DNA from: Neisseria perflava
Lineage (GTDB): Bacteria > Pseudomonadota > Gammaproteobacteria > Burkholderiales > Neisseriaceae
Assembly (NCBI RefSeq): GCF_019334725.1
Contig: NZ_CP079818.1
Span: 558,001 to 622,000 of the forward strand
Direction of reading: 5' to 3'
Length of the DNA: 64,000 nt
Shown: positions 16,846 to 25,778 of the stretch, one piece after another
Layout of the letters: each line of letters opens with the position of its first letter
Position numbering within the stretch: the stretch's first letter is position 1
Position numbers and translations under genes: made by a program
Notes under the pieces: generated by a model
Databases searched by the model: none
What the model was told of the DNA's origin: nothing
Seen by the model: the letters and a program-made list of their open reading frames with translations, nothing else

Positions 16846-16892
16846 GTAATGAAAGAAAAGGGCATGTATCAAACACGCCCTTTTTCAGTTTA

Positions 16893-17120
16893 TCAATAAT
16901 GCGGCGGAATCTCGTCGCGCAGGCTGTACGGTTCGCGTTCGCCGTTTGCGCCTTTGTCCTGCATCCGTTGATACAGAAGCCGCAACTGGCCTTGTTGCAA
17001 ATCCAAAGCCTGCTGCATCTTGGCGATGGTGTCGTTCAGGCTGCCGATTAAATCTTCCTGCAAGGCCGTCTGAATTTCCAGCTCGGTGACGCGGTGTTCC
17101 AATTCCTGAATATTGCTCAT
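16893..17120 (-). CDS. slyX: SlyX family protein
   Basis: A 75-residue coiled-coil protein of the SlyX family (ELEHRVTELEIQTALQED near the start, SLRDEIPPHY at the C-terminus, the usual family ending). Function is unknown. The ATG at 17120 gives the standard N-terminus; a longer frame start at 17153 lies inside the upstream transporter gene. The start is one base from the stop of that gene, implying cotranscription. Confidence 0.9.
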   Translation of the reverse strand: MSNIQELEHRVTELEIQTALQEDLIGSLNDTIAKMQQALDLQQGQLRLLYQRMQDKGANGEREPYSLRDEIPPHY

Positions 17121-17121
17121 A

Positions 17122-18495
17122 TTACAGCACCATCGCGGCAATCCAGCCTGCAACCATCAGCGGGATATTGTAGTGGATAAAGGTTGGGATAACCGAATCG
17201 CGGATGTGGTCGTGCTGACCGTCGGCGTTCAAACCCATGGTCGGGCCGAGCGTTGAGTCGGAAGCGGGGGAGCCGGCATCGCCCAGCGCGCCTGCCGTGC
17301 CGACAATGGCCACGGTAGCCATTGGGGAGAAGCCCAAGCTGATGCACAAAGGCACATAAATCGCGGTAATAATCGGCAAAGTGGAGAAAGACGAGCCGAT
17401 GCCCATGGTTACCAGCAGGCCGACAAACAGCATGGTAAAGGCGGCCATGCCTTTATTGCTTCCGAACAAAGCCATGCTGCGTTCGACCAAAGGCTGAATG
17501 TCGCCGGTCGCGTTCATGACGGCGGCGAAACCTTGTGCCGCAATCATAATAAAGCCGACCATCGCCATCATTTTGATGCCTTCGCCGAACACATCACTGG
17601 CGGCGGAACGGTTCATCACGCCCAACATCATAAACACGGCAAAGCCCAACATCGCGCCCAATACCAACGAGTTTTCATACAAAAGCTGAATGGCAAAACA
17701 CACGGCAATCGCCACGGCCGCCACCAAGCTGCGATAGGTTGACGGCTCTTGCTGCTGCACCGCTTCACGGTTGTCTTCCATATCGGCGGCGTTGTTTTGA
17801 TAAATACGCGGCTTGCGGTAGTGCAAAAAGGCCAGCAGCAAACCGGACACCATGCCCAAAGCCGGAATCGCCATTGCGTGCATTACATTGATGCCGCCGG
17901 TGTCCATGCCTGCCGAGCGGATATTGCCCAACATGATGTCGTTCAAGAAGATGGCGCCGAAACCGTAAGGCAGGAACATATAAGTCGTTACCAAGCCAAA
18001 CGTAATCACGCAGGCCACCAAGCGGCGGTCGAGTTTCAAACGGTTGAACACCAACAGCAGCGGCGGAATAATCATCGGGATAAACGCAATATGAATCGGC
18101 ACAACGTTTTGGCTCATCACGCCCATGCACAAAATAATCGCCAGCAGCATCCATTTGACCGCGCCTTCGCCTTTCGCATTGCCTTCGCCGCCGTTGAGCT
18201 TGCGGATAATCACGCCGGCGAGCTGTTGCGGCAGGCCGGAATGCGTGATGGCCATGGCAAATGCGCCGAGCATGGCATAAGACAGCGCGATTTGCGCCCC
18301 GCCTTTCAGGCCTTCGTTAAAAACAGGAATAATCCCTTGCTGCACCACATCGCCGGCCGCGTTGGTTACATTCTCCAAAGGCATACCGGCCACCAAGCCG
18401 CCGACAAACGCGCCGACAGCCAAGCTGAGCACCACATGCACGCGCGATAAAGACAGCGCCAGCATGATGATGACCGCAATTACAACCGCATTCAT
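17122..18495 (-). CDS. Na+/H+ antiporter family transporter
   Basis: A 457-residue inner-membrane protein with about 11-12 hydrophobic segments, similar to the NhaC/YuiF ion-transporter group (MLGAFAMAITHSGLP in the first half; GTAGALGDAGSPASDSTLGP in the second, a typical re-entrant Gly/Ser-rich motif). It may exchange sodium for protons, or move an amino acid as in YuiF; sequence does not decide. slyX follows directly. An uptake sequence lies just before the start. Confidence 0.82.
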   Translation of the reverse strand: MNAVVIAVIIMLALSLSRVHVVLSLAVGAFVGGLVAGMPLENVTNAAGDVVQQGIIPVFNEGLKGGAQIALSYAMLGAFAMAITHSGLPQQLAGVIIRKLNGGEGNAKGEGAVKWMLLAIILCMGVMSQNVVPIHIAFIPMIIPPLLLVFNRLKLDRRLVACVITFGLVTTYMFLPYGFGAIFLNDIMLGNIRSAGMDTGGINVMHAMAIPALGMVSGLLLAFLHYRKPRIYQNNAADMEDNREAVQQQEPSTYRSLVAAVAIAVCFAIQLLYENSLVLGAMLGFAVFMMLGVMNRSAASDVFGEGIKMMAMVGFIMIAAQGFAAVMNATGDIQPLVERSMALFGSNKGMAAFTMLFVGLLVTMGIGSSFSTLPIITAIYVPLCISLGFSPMATVAIVGTAGALGDAGSPASDSTLGPTMGLNADGQHDHIRDSVIPTFIHYNIPLMVAGWIAAMVL

Positions 18496-18604
18496 ATCGT
18501 TCTCCGTTGTTTCAGACGGCCTGTTATGTAAAAACAGGCAATCGTCTGTTTACATATTACAAATAAACATCATAACCCAAGCAGGAAGCCTTTGCAAAAA
18601 ACGG

Positions 18605-18648
18605 CAGGCCGTCTGAAAACCAAATAATCGGCTTTCAGACGGCCTGAA
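18605..18648 (+). terminator. Inverted uptake sequences in the 18496-18859 spacer
   Basis: Arms CAGGCCGTCTGAAA (18605-18618) and its complement (18633-18646). The 364-base spacer between the divergent antiporter and MFS genes holds this hairpin and one more uptake sequence near 18511. No gene is seen and no convincing promoter could be placed. Confidence 0.65.
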
Positions 18649-18859
18649 GTGATTTCTTGTTTCATGTTTTAATATGGTATGCGGTTTATCGCCGAGATGA
18701 ATATATTCAAAAATAGCCAAAAAACACGCGCTTCCTATTCTTTGCATAGGGTACCAATGTTAAAATCGACACAATGTTTCGGTTTTAGGTTTGTCACTGA
18801 AATTAAAGCATTTATTGCTAAAACCCAATTCAATCATACACAAACAAAGGAAAGAAGTG

Positions 18860-20179
18860 ATGGATATTCTGACGCGGCTGCACAATCTGCCGCCCTCCCG
18901 CTTTCATTACAAACTTCTGGTTTTGGTCGGCATAGGTTGGCTGTTTGATGCCATGGATACAGGCTTGGTGTCGTTTGTATTGCCGGCTTTGGGCAAAGAT
19001 TGGGCGTTGGCTCCGGCGCAGTTGGGTTGGATTGTCAGCATTGCCTTTGTCGGCATGGCTCTGGGTGCGGTATTCAGCGGCTGGCTGGCGGACAGGTTCG
19101 GACGGAAAACCGTTTTTGCCGGCACGATGGTGGTGTACAGCATTGCCACAGGTTTGTGCGCAATTGCGCCTGATTTGACGGTTTTGTTGGTGTGCCGCTT
19201 TTTTGTCGGCGTCGGCTTGGGCGGCCAACTGCCCGTCGCCGTGTCGCTGGTCAGCGAATATGCACCGCCGAAAGTACGCGGCCGTTTTATTGTATTGCTG
19301 GAAAGCTTTTGGGGCTTGGGCTGGCTCTCGGCCGCGCTGGTGTCTTATTTCTTTATTCCGCAGACCGGCTGGCACAGCGCGTTTTTATTCGGCGCCTTGC
19401 CCCTGTTTTATGTGCCGTTGGTGTTGAAATTCGTTCCTGAATCCGTGCCTTACCTGCTTTCCCGCGGCAAAACCGATGAAGCGCACCGTTTGGTATCCGC
19501 GCTGGAAATTCAATCGGGCATCACGCCGCCGACAGAAGCCGTTGCTGCACCGGCTGCCCCGCGCGAACGCATCCGCTTCTTCCAACTTTGGCAACATCCG
19601 TTTGCACGGCGTACGCTGATGATGTGGCTGGTTTGGTTCGGCATCGTGTTTTCGTATTACGGCATTTTTACTTGGTTGCCCAAACTGCTGGTCGAGCAGG
19701 GCAATACCGTGGTCAAAACCTTTGAATATGTGCTGGTAATGATTGTTGCGCAACTGCCCGGCTATATTGCCGCCGCGGCTTTGGTGGAAAGAATCGGCCG
19801 CAAAGCAACGCTGGCAGGCTTTTTGGCCGCGTGCGCCGTGTGCGCATGGTTTTTCGGGCAAAGCACCACTGCTGCCGAAGTCATGATTTGGGGCAGCCTG
19901 ATGTCCTTCTTCAACTTGGGCGCATGGGGCGTTTTGTACACCTACACCCCTGAGCTCTACCCCTTGCGCTTCCGTGCTTTCGCATCCGGCTGGGCAGGCG
20001 CCATCGGCCGCATCGGCGGCATACTCGCGCCCATAGTGGTGGCGGCGATGGTGGGCAACAGCGGCGGCTTCGGCAATATCTTTATGATGTTCGCGCTGGT
20101 TATGCTGCTGATTGTGGCGGTAATCTTGGTATTGGGTGAAGAAACCAAAGGCCGTACGCTGGAAGACATCAGCCAATAA
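18860..20179 (+). CDS. MFS transporter (sugar/niacin-porter-like)
   Basis: A 439-residue major facilitator with 12 predicted helices. It has the loop 2-3 motif GWLADRFGRKT, the D.MD motif in helix 1 (FDAMDTGLVSFVLPAL) and PESVPYLLSRGKTDEA before the central loop, a pattern seen in the SLC22-like/NiaP and aromatic-acid porters. NiaP (niacin uptake) is one possibility; substrate is unproven. The ATG at 18860 has an AAAGGAAAG ribosome site and gives the normal N-terminus; an upstream in-frame start at 18791 lacks one. Confidence 0.85.
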   Translation: MDILTRLHNLPPSRFHYKLLVLVGIGWLFDAMDTGLVSFVLPALGKDWALAPAQLGWIVSIAFVGMALGAVFSGWLADRFGRKTVFAGTMVVYSIATGLCAIAPDLTVLLVCRFFVGVGLGGQLPVAVSLVSEYAPPKVRGRFIVLLESFWGLGWLSAALVSYFFIPQTGWHSAFLFGALPLFYVPLVLKFVPESVPYLLSRGKTDEAHRLVSALEIQSGITPPTEAVAAPAAPRERIRFFQLWQHPFARRTLMMWLVWFGIVFSYYGIFTWLPKLLVEQGNTVVKTFEYVLVMIVAQLPGYIAAAALVERIGRKATLAGFLAACAVCAWFFGQSTTAAEVMIWGSLMSFFNLGAWGVLYTYTPELYPLRFRAFASGWAGAIGRIGGILAPIVVAAMVGNSGGFGNIFMMFALVMLLIVAVILVLGEETKGRTLEDISQ

Positions 20180-20191
20180 AAGATAGACATG

Positions 20192-20230
20192 AAAAAGGCC
20201 GTCTGAAAAATATTTTCAGACGGCCTTTTT
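20192..20230 (+). terminator. Uptake-sequence terminator of the MFS gene
   Basis: AAAAAGGCCGTCTGAAAA and complement, near-perfect stem with T-run, 13 bases after the stop. The rest of the spacer to 20496 carries the adhE promoter and a single uptake sequence near 20371. Confidence 0.9.
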
Positions 20231-20399
20231 CATTTACGTTTGTAATTTTAATACATCGATTTTCTGTTTTTATCTTAATTATCGAGGAAAGCGACGAAGA
20301 ATAACCGTCTTTGTTTTTGCGTAGATAAAAATATTATACTTCAAAGAATTAAAATGAATAAACGATAAAATGGCCGTCTGAAAAGTTCAATCATGGTTT

Positions 20400-20441
20400 G
20401 TGATGTAGGTCAAAGCAAAATGTAACTAAATTACCTATAGT
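20400..20441 (+). promoter_or_regulatory. FNR-type promoter of adhE
   Basis: GTGAT-GTAG-GTCAA at 20400-20413 matches the FNR site (TTGAT-N4-ATCAA) at 8 of 10 positions. A -10 box TATAGT lies at 20436-20441. With transcription starting about 7 bases later, the site is centred near -41.5, the classical position for FNR activation at class II promoters. There is no good -35 box. Confidence 0.7.
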
Positions 20442-20496
20442 TATCGTAGTGAAAATTTATTGACCTTATTGCCACCTTTTATTAAGGAGATACACC

Positions 20497-23112
20497 ATGA
20501 ACGCATCAGCCGACAACGTCGTCAGCCCAGCCGTAGCCGAGGTAAACAGCCTGGTTGACAAGGGTTTACGGGCATTGGACGAGTTTCTTAAGCTCGATCA
20601 GGAGCAGATTGACTTTATTGTGGCCAAAGCCTCTATCGCCGCGCTGGACAAACATGGTGTGCTCGCCATGCACGCGGTGGAAGAAACGGGACGCGGCGTG
20701 TTTGAAGATAAGGCGACGAAAAACCTGTTTGCCTGCGAAAACGTCGTGCGCCGCCTGCGCGATTTGAAAACCGTAGGCGTCATCAGCGAAAACGATGTAA
20801 CCGGTATTACTGAAATTGCCGATCCGGTCGGCGTGGTTTGCGGTATCGTGCCGACCACCAATCCGACCTCCACCACCATTTTCAAATCCTTGATTGCGCT
20901 GAAAACCCGCAATCCGATTATTTTCTCGTTCCATCCGTCCGCCCAGCAGTGTTCCGCCCATGCAGCGCGTATCGTGCGCGATGCGGCGATTGCGGCCGGT
21001 GCGCCGGAAAACTGTATCCAGTGGATTGAAAAGCCGTCTATGGAAGGCACTTCCGCGCTGATGAAGCATCCGGGCGTGGCAACGATTTTGGCGACAGGCG
21101 GCAATGCGATGGTGGAAGCCGCGTATTCTTGCGGCAAACCTGCGCTCGGCGTCGGGGCGGGCAACGTACCTGCTTATGTTGAAAAAACGGCGGACATCAA
21201 ACAGGTAGCACACGATATTGTGATGTCGAAATCTTTCGACAACGGCATGGTGTGCGCCAGCGAGCAAGCGGTGATTGCCGATAAAGAGATTTACAAAGAG
21301 TTGGCCGAAGAATTCAAATCCTACGGCGTGTACTTTGCCAACAAAAAAGAAAAAGCCATGCTTGAAGAGTTTATCTTCGGCGTAACGGCGAATTGCGTCA
21401 GCTGCGGCGGTGCGAAACTCAATTCTGCGGTAGTGGGCAAACCGGCAACATGGATTGCTGAGCAGGCCGGGTTTAAAGTACCTGAAAAAACCAACATCAT
21501 CATCGCCGAATGCCGAGAAGTCGGCCCGAACGAGCCGCTGACCCGCGAAAAACTTTCGCCTGTTTTGGCCATGATTAAGGCGGATTCGACCGAACAAGGT
21601 TTGAAGTTCGCCGAAGAAATGGTTGCCTTTGACGGCTTGGGACACTCCGCCGCCATCCATACCGCTAACGAAGAATTGGTCAAAACGTTCGGCTCCCGCG
21701 TCAAAGCCCTACGCGTGATTTGGAATTCGCCTTCCACCTTCGGCGGCATCGGCGACGTGTACAACGCCTTCCTGCCTTCTCTGACCCTCGGTTGCGGCTC
21801 TTACGGTAAAAACGCCGTCGGCGGCAACGTCAGCGCAGTCAATCTGTTAAACATCAAAAAAGTAGGCCGTCGGAGAAACAACATGCAATGGTTCAAAGTG
21901 CCCGCCAAAATCTATTTTGAACGAGATTCCATCCAATATCTGCAAGACATGAAAGACTGCGAAAAAGTCATGATTGTGACCGACCGTTCGATGGTTGATC
22001 TGGGCTTTGTCGATAAAATCACCCACCAACTGCATCAACGCAAAAACAAAGTGACCATCCAGCTGTTTACCGATGTTGAAGCCGATCCGAGCGTCCAAAC
22101 CGTCTATAAAGGCACGGATTTGATGCGCAGCTTCCAGCCCGACACCATTATCGCGCTGGGCGGCGGCTCGCCGATGGACGCGGCTAAAGCCATGTGGCTC
22201 TTCTACGAGCAGCCGCAAGTCGATTTTGAAGACTTGGTGCAAAAATTCATGGACATCCGAAAACGCGCGTTCCGCTTCCCTGAATTGGGCCGCAAAGCCA
22301 AATTTATCGGCATCCCTACCACATCGGGCACAGGCTCCGAAGTGACACCGTTTACCGTCATCAGCGATGGCGACAAAAAATATCCGATTGCCGACTACTC
22401 GCTGACACCGACCATTTCGATTGTCGATCCTGCGTTTACCATGACCGTTCCGGCAGGCGTAACCGCCGACACCGGTTTGGACGTACTGACTCACGCCGTA
22501 GAAGCATACGTTTCCGTACTGGCGAACGATTTTACAGACGGCCTCGCCCTGCAAGCCATCAAGCTCGTGTTCCAATACCTCGAACGCTCCTACAAACACG
22601 GTGCGGCTGATCCCGAAGCGCGCGAGCATATGCACAATGCCTCCACCATCGCAGGCATGGCGTTTGCCAATGCGTTCTTGGGTATCAACCACTCGATGGC
22701 ACACAAAATCGGCGGCAAATATCACGTTCCGCACGGTCGTGCCAACGCCATCCTGCTGCCGCACGTCATCCGCTACAACGGTACGCGTCCGCAGAAAACC
22801 GCCACTTGGCCGAAGTACAACTACTACAAAGCCGACCTGAAATATCAAGAAATCGCCCGTACTTTAGGCTTGCCATGCAGCACACCGGTAGAAGGTGTCG
22901 AATCCTTCGCCCGCGCCTGCCACGAACTGGCGGTCAACGTCGGCATCAAAATGTCGTTGAAAGAGCAGGGCATCGATGAGAAAACCTTCCTCGACGGCAG
23001 AAAAGAGCTGGCCATGATGTCTTTTGAAGACCAATGCACCCCGGCCAACCCACGCCTCGCCATGGTGGCCGATATGGAAGAAATCCTGACCAAAGCCTAC
23101 TACGGCGAATAA
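20497..23112 (+). CDS. adhE: Bifunctional acetaldehyde-CoA/alcohol dehydrogenase
   Basis: An 871-residue AdhE. The N-terminal aldehyde dehydrogenase domain (to about residue 440) reduces acetyl-CoA to acetaldehyde, with catalytic Cys253 in GMVCASEQ. After a linker near 450, the C-terminal iron-dependent alcohol dehydrogenase makes ethanol: GGGSPMDAAKAMW NAD-binding motif and metal-binding His residues in FLGINHSMAHKIGG. Length is that of the full-length fused enzyme, so neither half is lost. It is preceded by AAGGAGA and an FNR-like promoter, which fits a role in re-oxidising NADH under oxygen limitation. An uptake-sequence terminator follows. Confidence 0.96.
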   Translation: MNASADNVVSPAVAEVNSLVDKGLRALDEFLKLDQEQIDFIVAKASIAALDKHGVLAMHAVEETGRGVFEDKATKNLFACENVVRRLRDLKTVGVISENDVTGITEIADPVGVVCGIVPTTNPTSTTIFKSLIALKTRNPIIFSFHPSAQQCSAHAARIVRDAAIAAGAPENCIQWIEKPSMEGTSALMKHPGVATILATGGNAMVEAAYSCGKPALGVGAGNVPAYVEKTADIKQVAHDIVMSKSFDNGMVCASEQAVIADKEIYKELAEEFKSYGVYFANKKEKAMLEEFIFGVTANCVSCGGAKLNSAVVGKPATWIAEQAGFKVPEKTNIIIAECREVGPNEPLTREKLSPVLAMIKADSTEQGLKFAEEMVAFDGLGHSAAIHTANEELVKTFGSRVKALRVIWNSPSTFGGIGDVYNAFLPSLTLGCGSYGKNAVGGNVSAVNLLNIKKVGRRRNNMQWFKVPAKIYFERDSIQYLQDMKDCEKVMIVTDRSMVDLGFVDKITHQLHQRKNKVTIQLFTDVEADPSVQTVYKGTDLMRSFQPDTIIALGGGSPMDAAKAMWLFYEQPQVDFEDLVQKFMDIRKRAFRFPELGRKAKFIGIPTTSGTGSEVTPFTVISDGDKKYPIADYSLTPTISIVDPAFTMTVPAGVTADTGLDVLTHAVEAYVSVLANDFTDGLALQAIKLVFQYLERSYKHGAADPEAREHMHNASTIAGMAFANAFLGINHSMAHKIGGKYHVPHGRANAILLPHVIRYNGTRPQKTATWPKYNYYKADLKYQEIARTLGLPCSTPVEGVESFARACHELAVNVGIKMSLKEQGIDEKTFLDGRKELAMMSFEDQCTPANPRLAMVADMEEILTKAYYGE

Positions 23113-23125
23113 AATCGGGCAGTTA

Positions 23126-23170
23126 AAAAGGCCGTCTGAAACCTGAATATAGGGTTTCAGACGGCCTTTT
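23126..23170 (+). terminator. Uptake-sequence terminator of adhE
   Basis: AAAAGGCCGTCTGAAACC and complement with T-run, 13 bases after the adhE stop. It marks the last typical neisserial sequence before the low-GC segment. Confidence 0.9.
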
Positions 23171-23237
23171 GTATTAGAACTAAAGTTGATACTTATTGTA
23201 TGTGGAATTTAATTTGCAAACATTAAGAATAGTCATC

Positions 23238-23519
23238 ATGAAATCAGAAATTTTAAAACAATTTGGCAAACATGTTCGTTATTTAAGACAACTCCAGGAT
23301 TTAAGTCAGGAAGCATTGGCTGAAAAAGTGAATATGTACCGGACTTATATCGGAATGATAGAACGTGGAGAGCGTAACCCCGCCCTATTAAATCTTATTC
23401 GTTTGGCTAGCGCATTAGATATTTCTTTGCCTGAACTTTTAAGGGCTATGTTAATGACGGGAACTGTGATAATGAATCTAACTGATTCGTATGGTTTTTT
23501 GGGTCTTCGGAATATATAG
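23238..23519 (+). CDS. XRE-family helix-turn-helix regulator, orphan
   Basis: A 93-residue DNA-binding protein. The Cro/C1 HTH spans residues about 10-65 (LRQLQDLSQEALAEKVNM, IGMIERGERNPALLNLIRLA). It is close in size and pattern to the controller (C) proteins of restriction-modification systems, but no methylase or nuclease gene is beside it. The ATG at 23238 follows AATAGTCATC with no strong ribosome site. The last 25 residues look unlike the family and may be a changed end. Its AT-rich composition matches the mer genes more than adhE. It could be a remnant of an R-M locus. Confidence 0.75.
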   Translation: MKSEILKQFGKHVRYLRQLQDLSQEALAEKVNMYRTYIGMIERGERNPALLNLIRLASALDISLPELLRAMLMTGTVIMNLTDSYGFLGLRNI

Positions 23520-23608
23520 TGGAATTACTTTCTTAATAGTTTAAAAACAACTGGTGTTTAAATCGGATTTTCTGGTGGGATGTTAGGATAATCAATAGTA
23601 TTATATAA

Positions 23609-23636
23609 AAGTATCAATCACATACGAGTGATACTT
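23609..23636 (+). terminator. Hairpin upstream of the mer promoter
   Basis: AAGTATCA (23609-23616) and TGATACTT (23629-23636) form an 8-bp stem with a 12-base loop. No long T-run follows, so it may be a weak terminator or an insertion scar. Confidence 0.45.
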
Positions 23637-23665
23637 TGGGAAAAAAATAAAATAGTCCAATTTAC

Positions 23666-23697
23666 TTGACCGTGTACTATGGTACATGGTTTATAAT
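23666..23697 (+). promoter_or_regulatory. mer operator-promoter
   Basis: TTGACC (23666-23671) and TATAAT (23692-23697) are 20 bases apart, the over-long spacer typical of MerR-controlled promoters. The dyad TGTAC-TATG-GTACA (23673-23686) lies in that spacer, where MerR binds and untwists the DNA when Hg(II) is present. Confidence 0.92.
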
Positions 23698-23716
23698 ATT
23701 CAGGGGGTGAAATAAG

Positions 23717-24109
23717 ATGATTTATCGCATTAGTGAGTTTGCAGATAAATGTGGAGTTAATAAAGAAACGATCAGATATTACGAGCGAAAAAATTTATTA
23801 CAAGAACCTCACCGAACGGAAGCTGGTTATCGGATATATTCATATGATGACGTTAAGCGTGTTGGGTTTATTAAACGAATACAGGAACTTGGTTTCTCTT
23901 TAAGCGAGATTTATAAATTACTTGGTGTTGTAGATAAAGATGAAGTTCGTTGTCAAGATATGTTCGAATTTGTTTCTAAAAAACAAAAGGAAGTGCAAAA
24001 ACAAATAGAGGATTTAAAACGAATTGAAACTATGTTAGACGACTTAAAACAACGATGTCCAGATGAAAAGCAATTACATTCGTGTCCAATAATAGAAACA
24101 TTAACATGA
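23717..24109 (+). CDS. merR: Mercury-responsive regulator MerR (Gram-positive type)
   Basis: A 130-residue MerR-family activator/repressor. The winged HTH (YRISEFADKCGVNKETIRYYE) is at the N-terminus, followed by a dimerisation helix. The three Hg(II)-binding cysteines fall at residues 79, 114 and 123, the positions known for Bacillus MerR. It begins 19 bases after the -10 box of its own promoter, with GGGGGTG as ribosome site, and is cotranscribed with merA. In Gram-negative mer operons merR is usually divergent; the same-strand order is a Gram-positive trait. Confidence 0.95.
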   Translation: MIYRISEFADKCGVNKETIRYYERKNLLQEPHRTEAGYRIYSYDDVKRVGFIKRIQELGFSLSEIYKLLGVVDKDEVRCQDMFEFVSKKQKEVQKQIEDLKRIETMLDDLKQRCPDEKQLHSCPIIETLT

Positions 24110-24137
24110 GAGATTAATTAACGAAAGGAGCTTTTTT

Positions 24138-25778
24138 ATGAATAAATTTAAGGTAAACATTTCAGGAATGACATGTACGGGTTGTGAAAAACACGTAGAA
24201 TCAGCACTTGAAAAGATAGGTGCTAAAAATATTGAGTCTAGTTATCGTCGTGGTGAAGCAGTATTTGAACTGCCCGATGATATTGAGGTTGAAAGTGCAA
24301 TAAAGGCGATTGATGAAGCAAATTACCAAGCCGGAGAAATTGAAGAAGTATCATCACTAGAAAACGTGGCGTTAATTAATGAAGACAATTATGACCTTCT
24401 TATTATTGGTTCTGGTGCTGCTGCCTTTTCTTCGGCAATTAAAGCTATAGAATACGGTGCAAAAGTTGGAATGATTGAGCGTGGAACGGTTGGGGGAACC
24501 TGTGTGAATATTGGCTGTGTTCCGTCAAAAACTCTTCTTAGGGCAGGGGAAATCAATCATTTATCAAAAGACAATCCGTTTATAGGTTTACAAACATCCG
24601 CTGGAGAAGTGGATTTAGCTAGTTTAATCACGCAAAAGGATAAATTGGTGAGCGAACTTCGGAATCAAAAATATATGGATTTAATTGATGAATATAATTT
24701 TGATTTAATTAAAGGTGAAGCAAAATTCGTTGATGCTAGTACGGTTGAGGTCAATGGGGCAAAGTTATCTGCAAAACGCTTTTTAATTGCAACAGGTGCA
24801 TCGCCTTCGTTGCCCCAAATTTCAGGACTTGAAAAAATGGACTATTTAACTAGTACAACACTTCTTGAGTTAAAGAAAATACCAAAACGATTAACTGTAA
24901 TTGGTTCAGGATACATTGGAATGGAGCTTGGACAACTATTTCATCATTTAGGTTCAGAAATAACGCTTATGCAAAGAAGTGAGCGACTTTTAAAGGAGTA
25001 TGATCCTGAGATTTCAGAGTCAGTTGAAAAAGCGTTAATTGAACAGGGTATAAACCTTGTCAAAGGGGCAACTTTTGAGCGTGTTGAACAAAGTGGAGAG
25101 ATAAAAAGGGTTTACGTAACAGTAAATGGCAGTAGAGAAGTCATTGAATCAGATCAGTTACTTGTTGCCACTGGAAGAAAACCAAATACGGATTCTTTAA
25201 ATTTAAGTGCAGCAGGTGTTGAAACTGGAAAAAATAATGAAATCCTGATCAATGATTTTGGTCAAACAAGTAATGAAAAGATTTATGCAGCAGGAGATGT
25301 GACTTTAGGACCACAATTTGTATATGTAGCAGCCTATGAAGGTGGAATTATTACTGATAATGCTATTGGTGGATTAAACAAAAAAATAGATTTATCGGTA
25401 GTTCCTGCTGTTACGTTTACGAATCCGACGGTTGCAACGGTTGGTTTAACAGAAGAACAAGCAAAAGAGAAAGGGTATGATGTGAAGACATCTGTATTAC
25501 CTTTAGATGCTGTTCCAAGAGCAATTGTAAACCGTGAAACAACCGGTGTATTTAAACTAGTAGCAGATGCAGAAACACTAAAAGTATTAGGGGTTCATAT
25601 TGTATCTGAAAATGCAGGAGATGTCATCTATGCAGCATCATTAGCTGTTAAATTTGGCTTAACGATAGAAGATTTAACAGAAACCCTAGCACCATATTTA
25701 ACAATGGCTGAAGGGCTAAAATTAGTTGCACTTACGTTCGATAAAGATATTTCGAAATTATCTTGTTGTGCAGGCTAA
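24138..25778 (+). CDS. merA: Mercuric reductase MerA with one HMA domain
   Basis: A 546-residue flavoprotein that reduces Hg(II) to volatile Hg(0) with NADPH. An N-terminal heavy-metal-associated domain carries GMTCTGC (Cys13, Cys16). The catalytic domain has the FAD-binding GSGAAAFSSA, the redox pair Cys122/Cys127 (GGTCVNIGC), an NAD(P)H fold (GSGYIGMELG) and the essential C-terminal vicinal pair Cys543-Cys544 (SCCAG). All active residues are present, so it should be functional. It begins after GAAAGGAG, 28 bases from merR. No merT, merP or merB is adjacent, so Hg uptake would have to rely on other routes. Confidence 0.97.
   Translation: MNKFKVNISGMTCTGCEKHVESALEKIGAKNIESSYRRGEAVFELPDDIEVESAIKAIDEANYQAGEIEEVSSLENVALINEDNYDLLIIGSGAAAFSSAIKAIEYGAKVGMIERGTVGGTCVNIGCVPSKTLLRAGEINHLSKDNPFIGLQTSAGEVDLASLITQKDKLVSELRNQKYMDLIDEYNFDLIKGEAKFVDASTVEVNGAKLSAKRFLIATGASPSLPQISGLEKMDYLTSTTLLELKKIPKRLTVIGSGYIGMELGQLFHHLGSEITLMQRSERLLKEYDPEISESVEKALIEQGINLVKGATFERVEQSGEIKRVYVTVNGSREVIESDQLLVATGRKPNTDSLNLSAAGVETGKNNEILINDFGQTSNEKIYAAGDVTLGPQFVYVAAYEGGIITDNAIGGLNKKIDLSVVPAVTFTNPTVATVGLTEEQAKEKGYDVKTSVLPLDAVPRAIVNRETTGVFKLVADAETLKVLGVHIVSENAGDVIYAASLAVKFGLTIEDLTETLAPYLTMAEGLKLVALTFDKDISKLSCCAG

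Noticed and set aside
21847..22848. Long antisense frame within adhE
   Set aside because: It is a shadow of the AdhE alcohol dehydrogenase domain without any recognised motif.
23520..23716. Search for IS ends or attachment site at the left border of the mer segment
   Set aside because: Only an 8-bp hairpin (23609-23636) was found; no target duplication, transposase or tRNA overlap could be shown.
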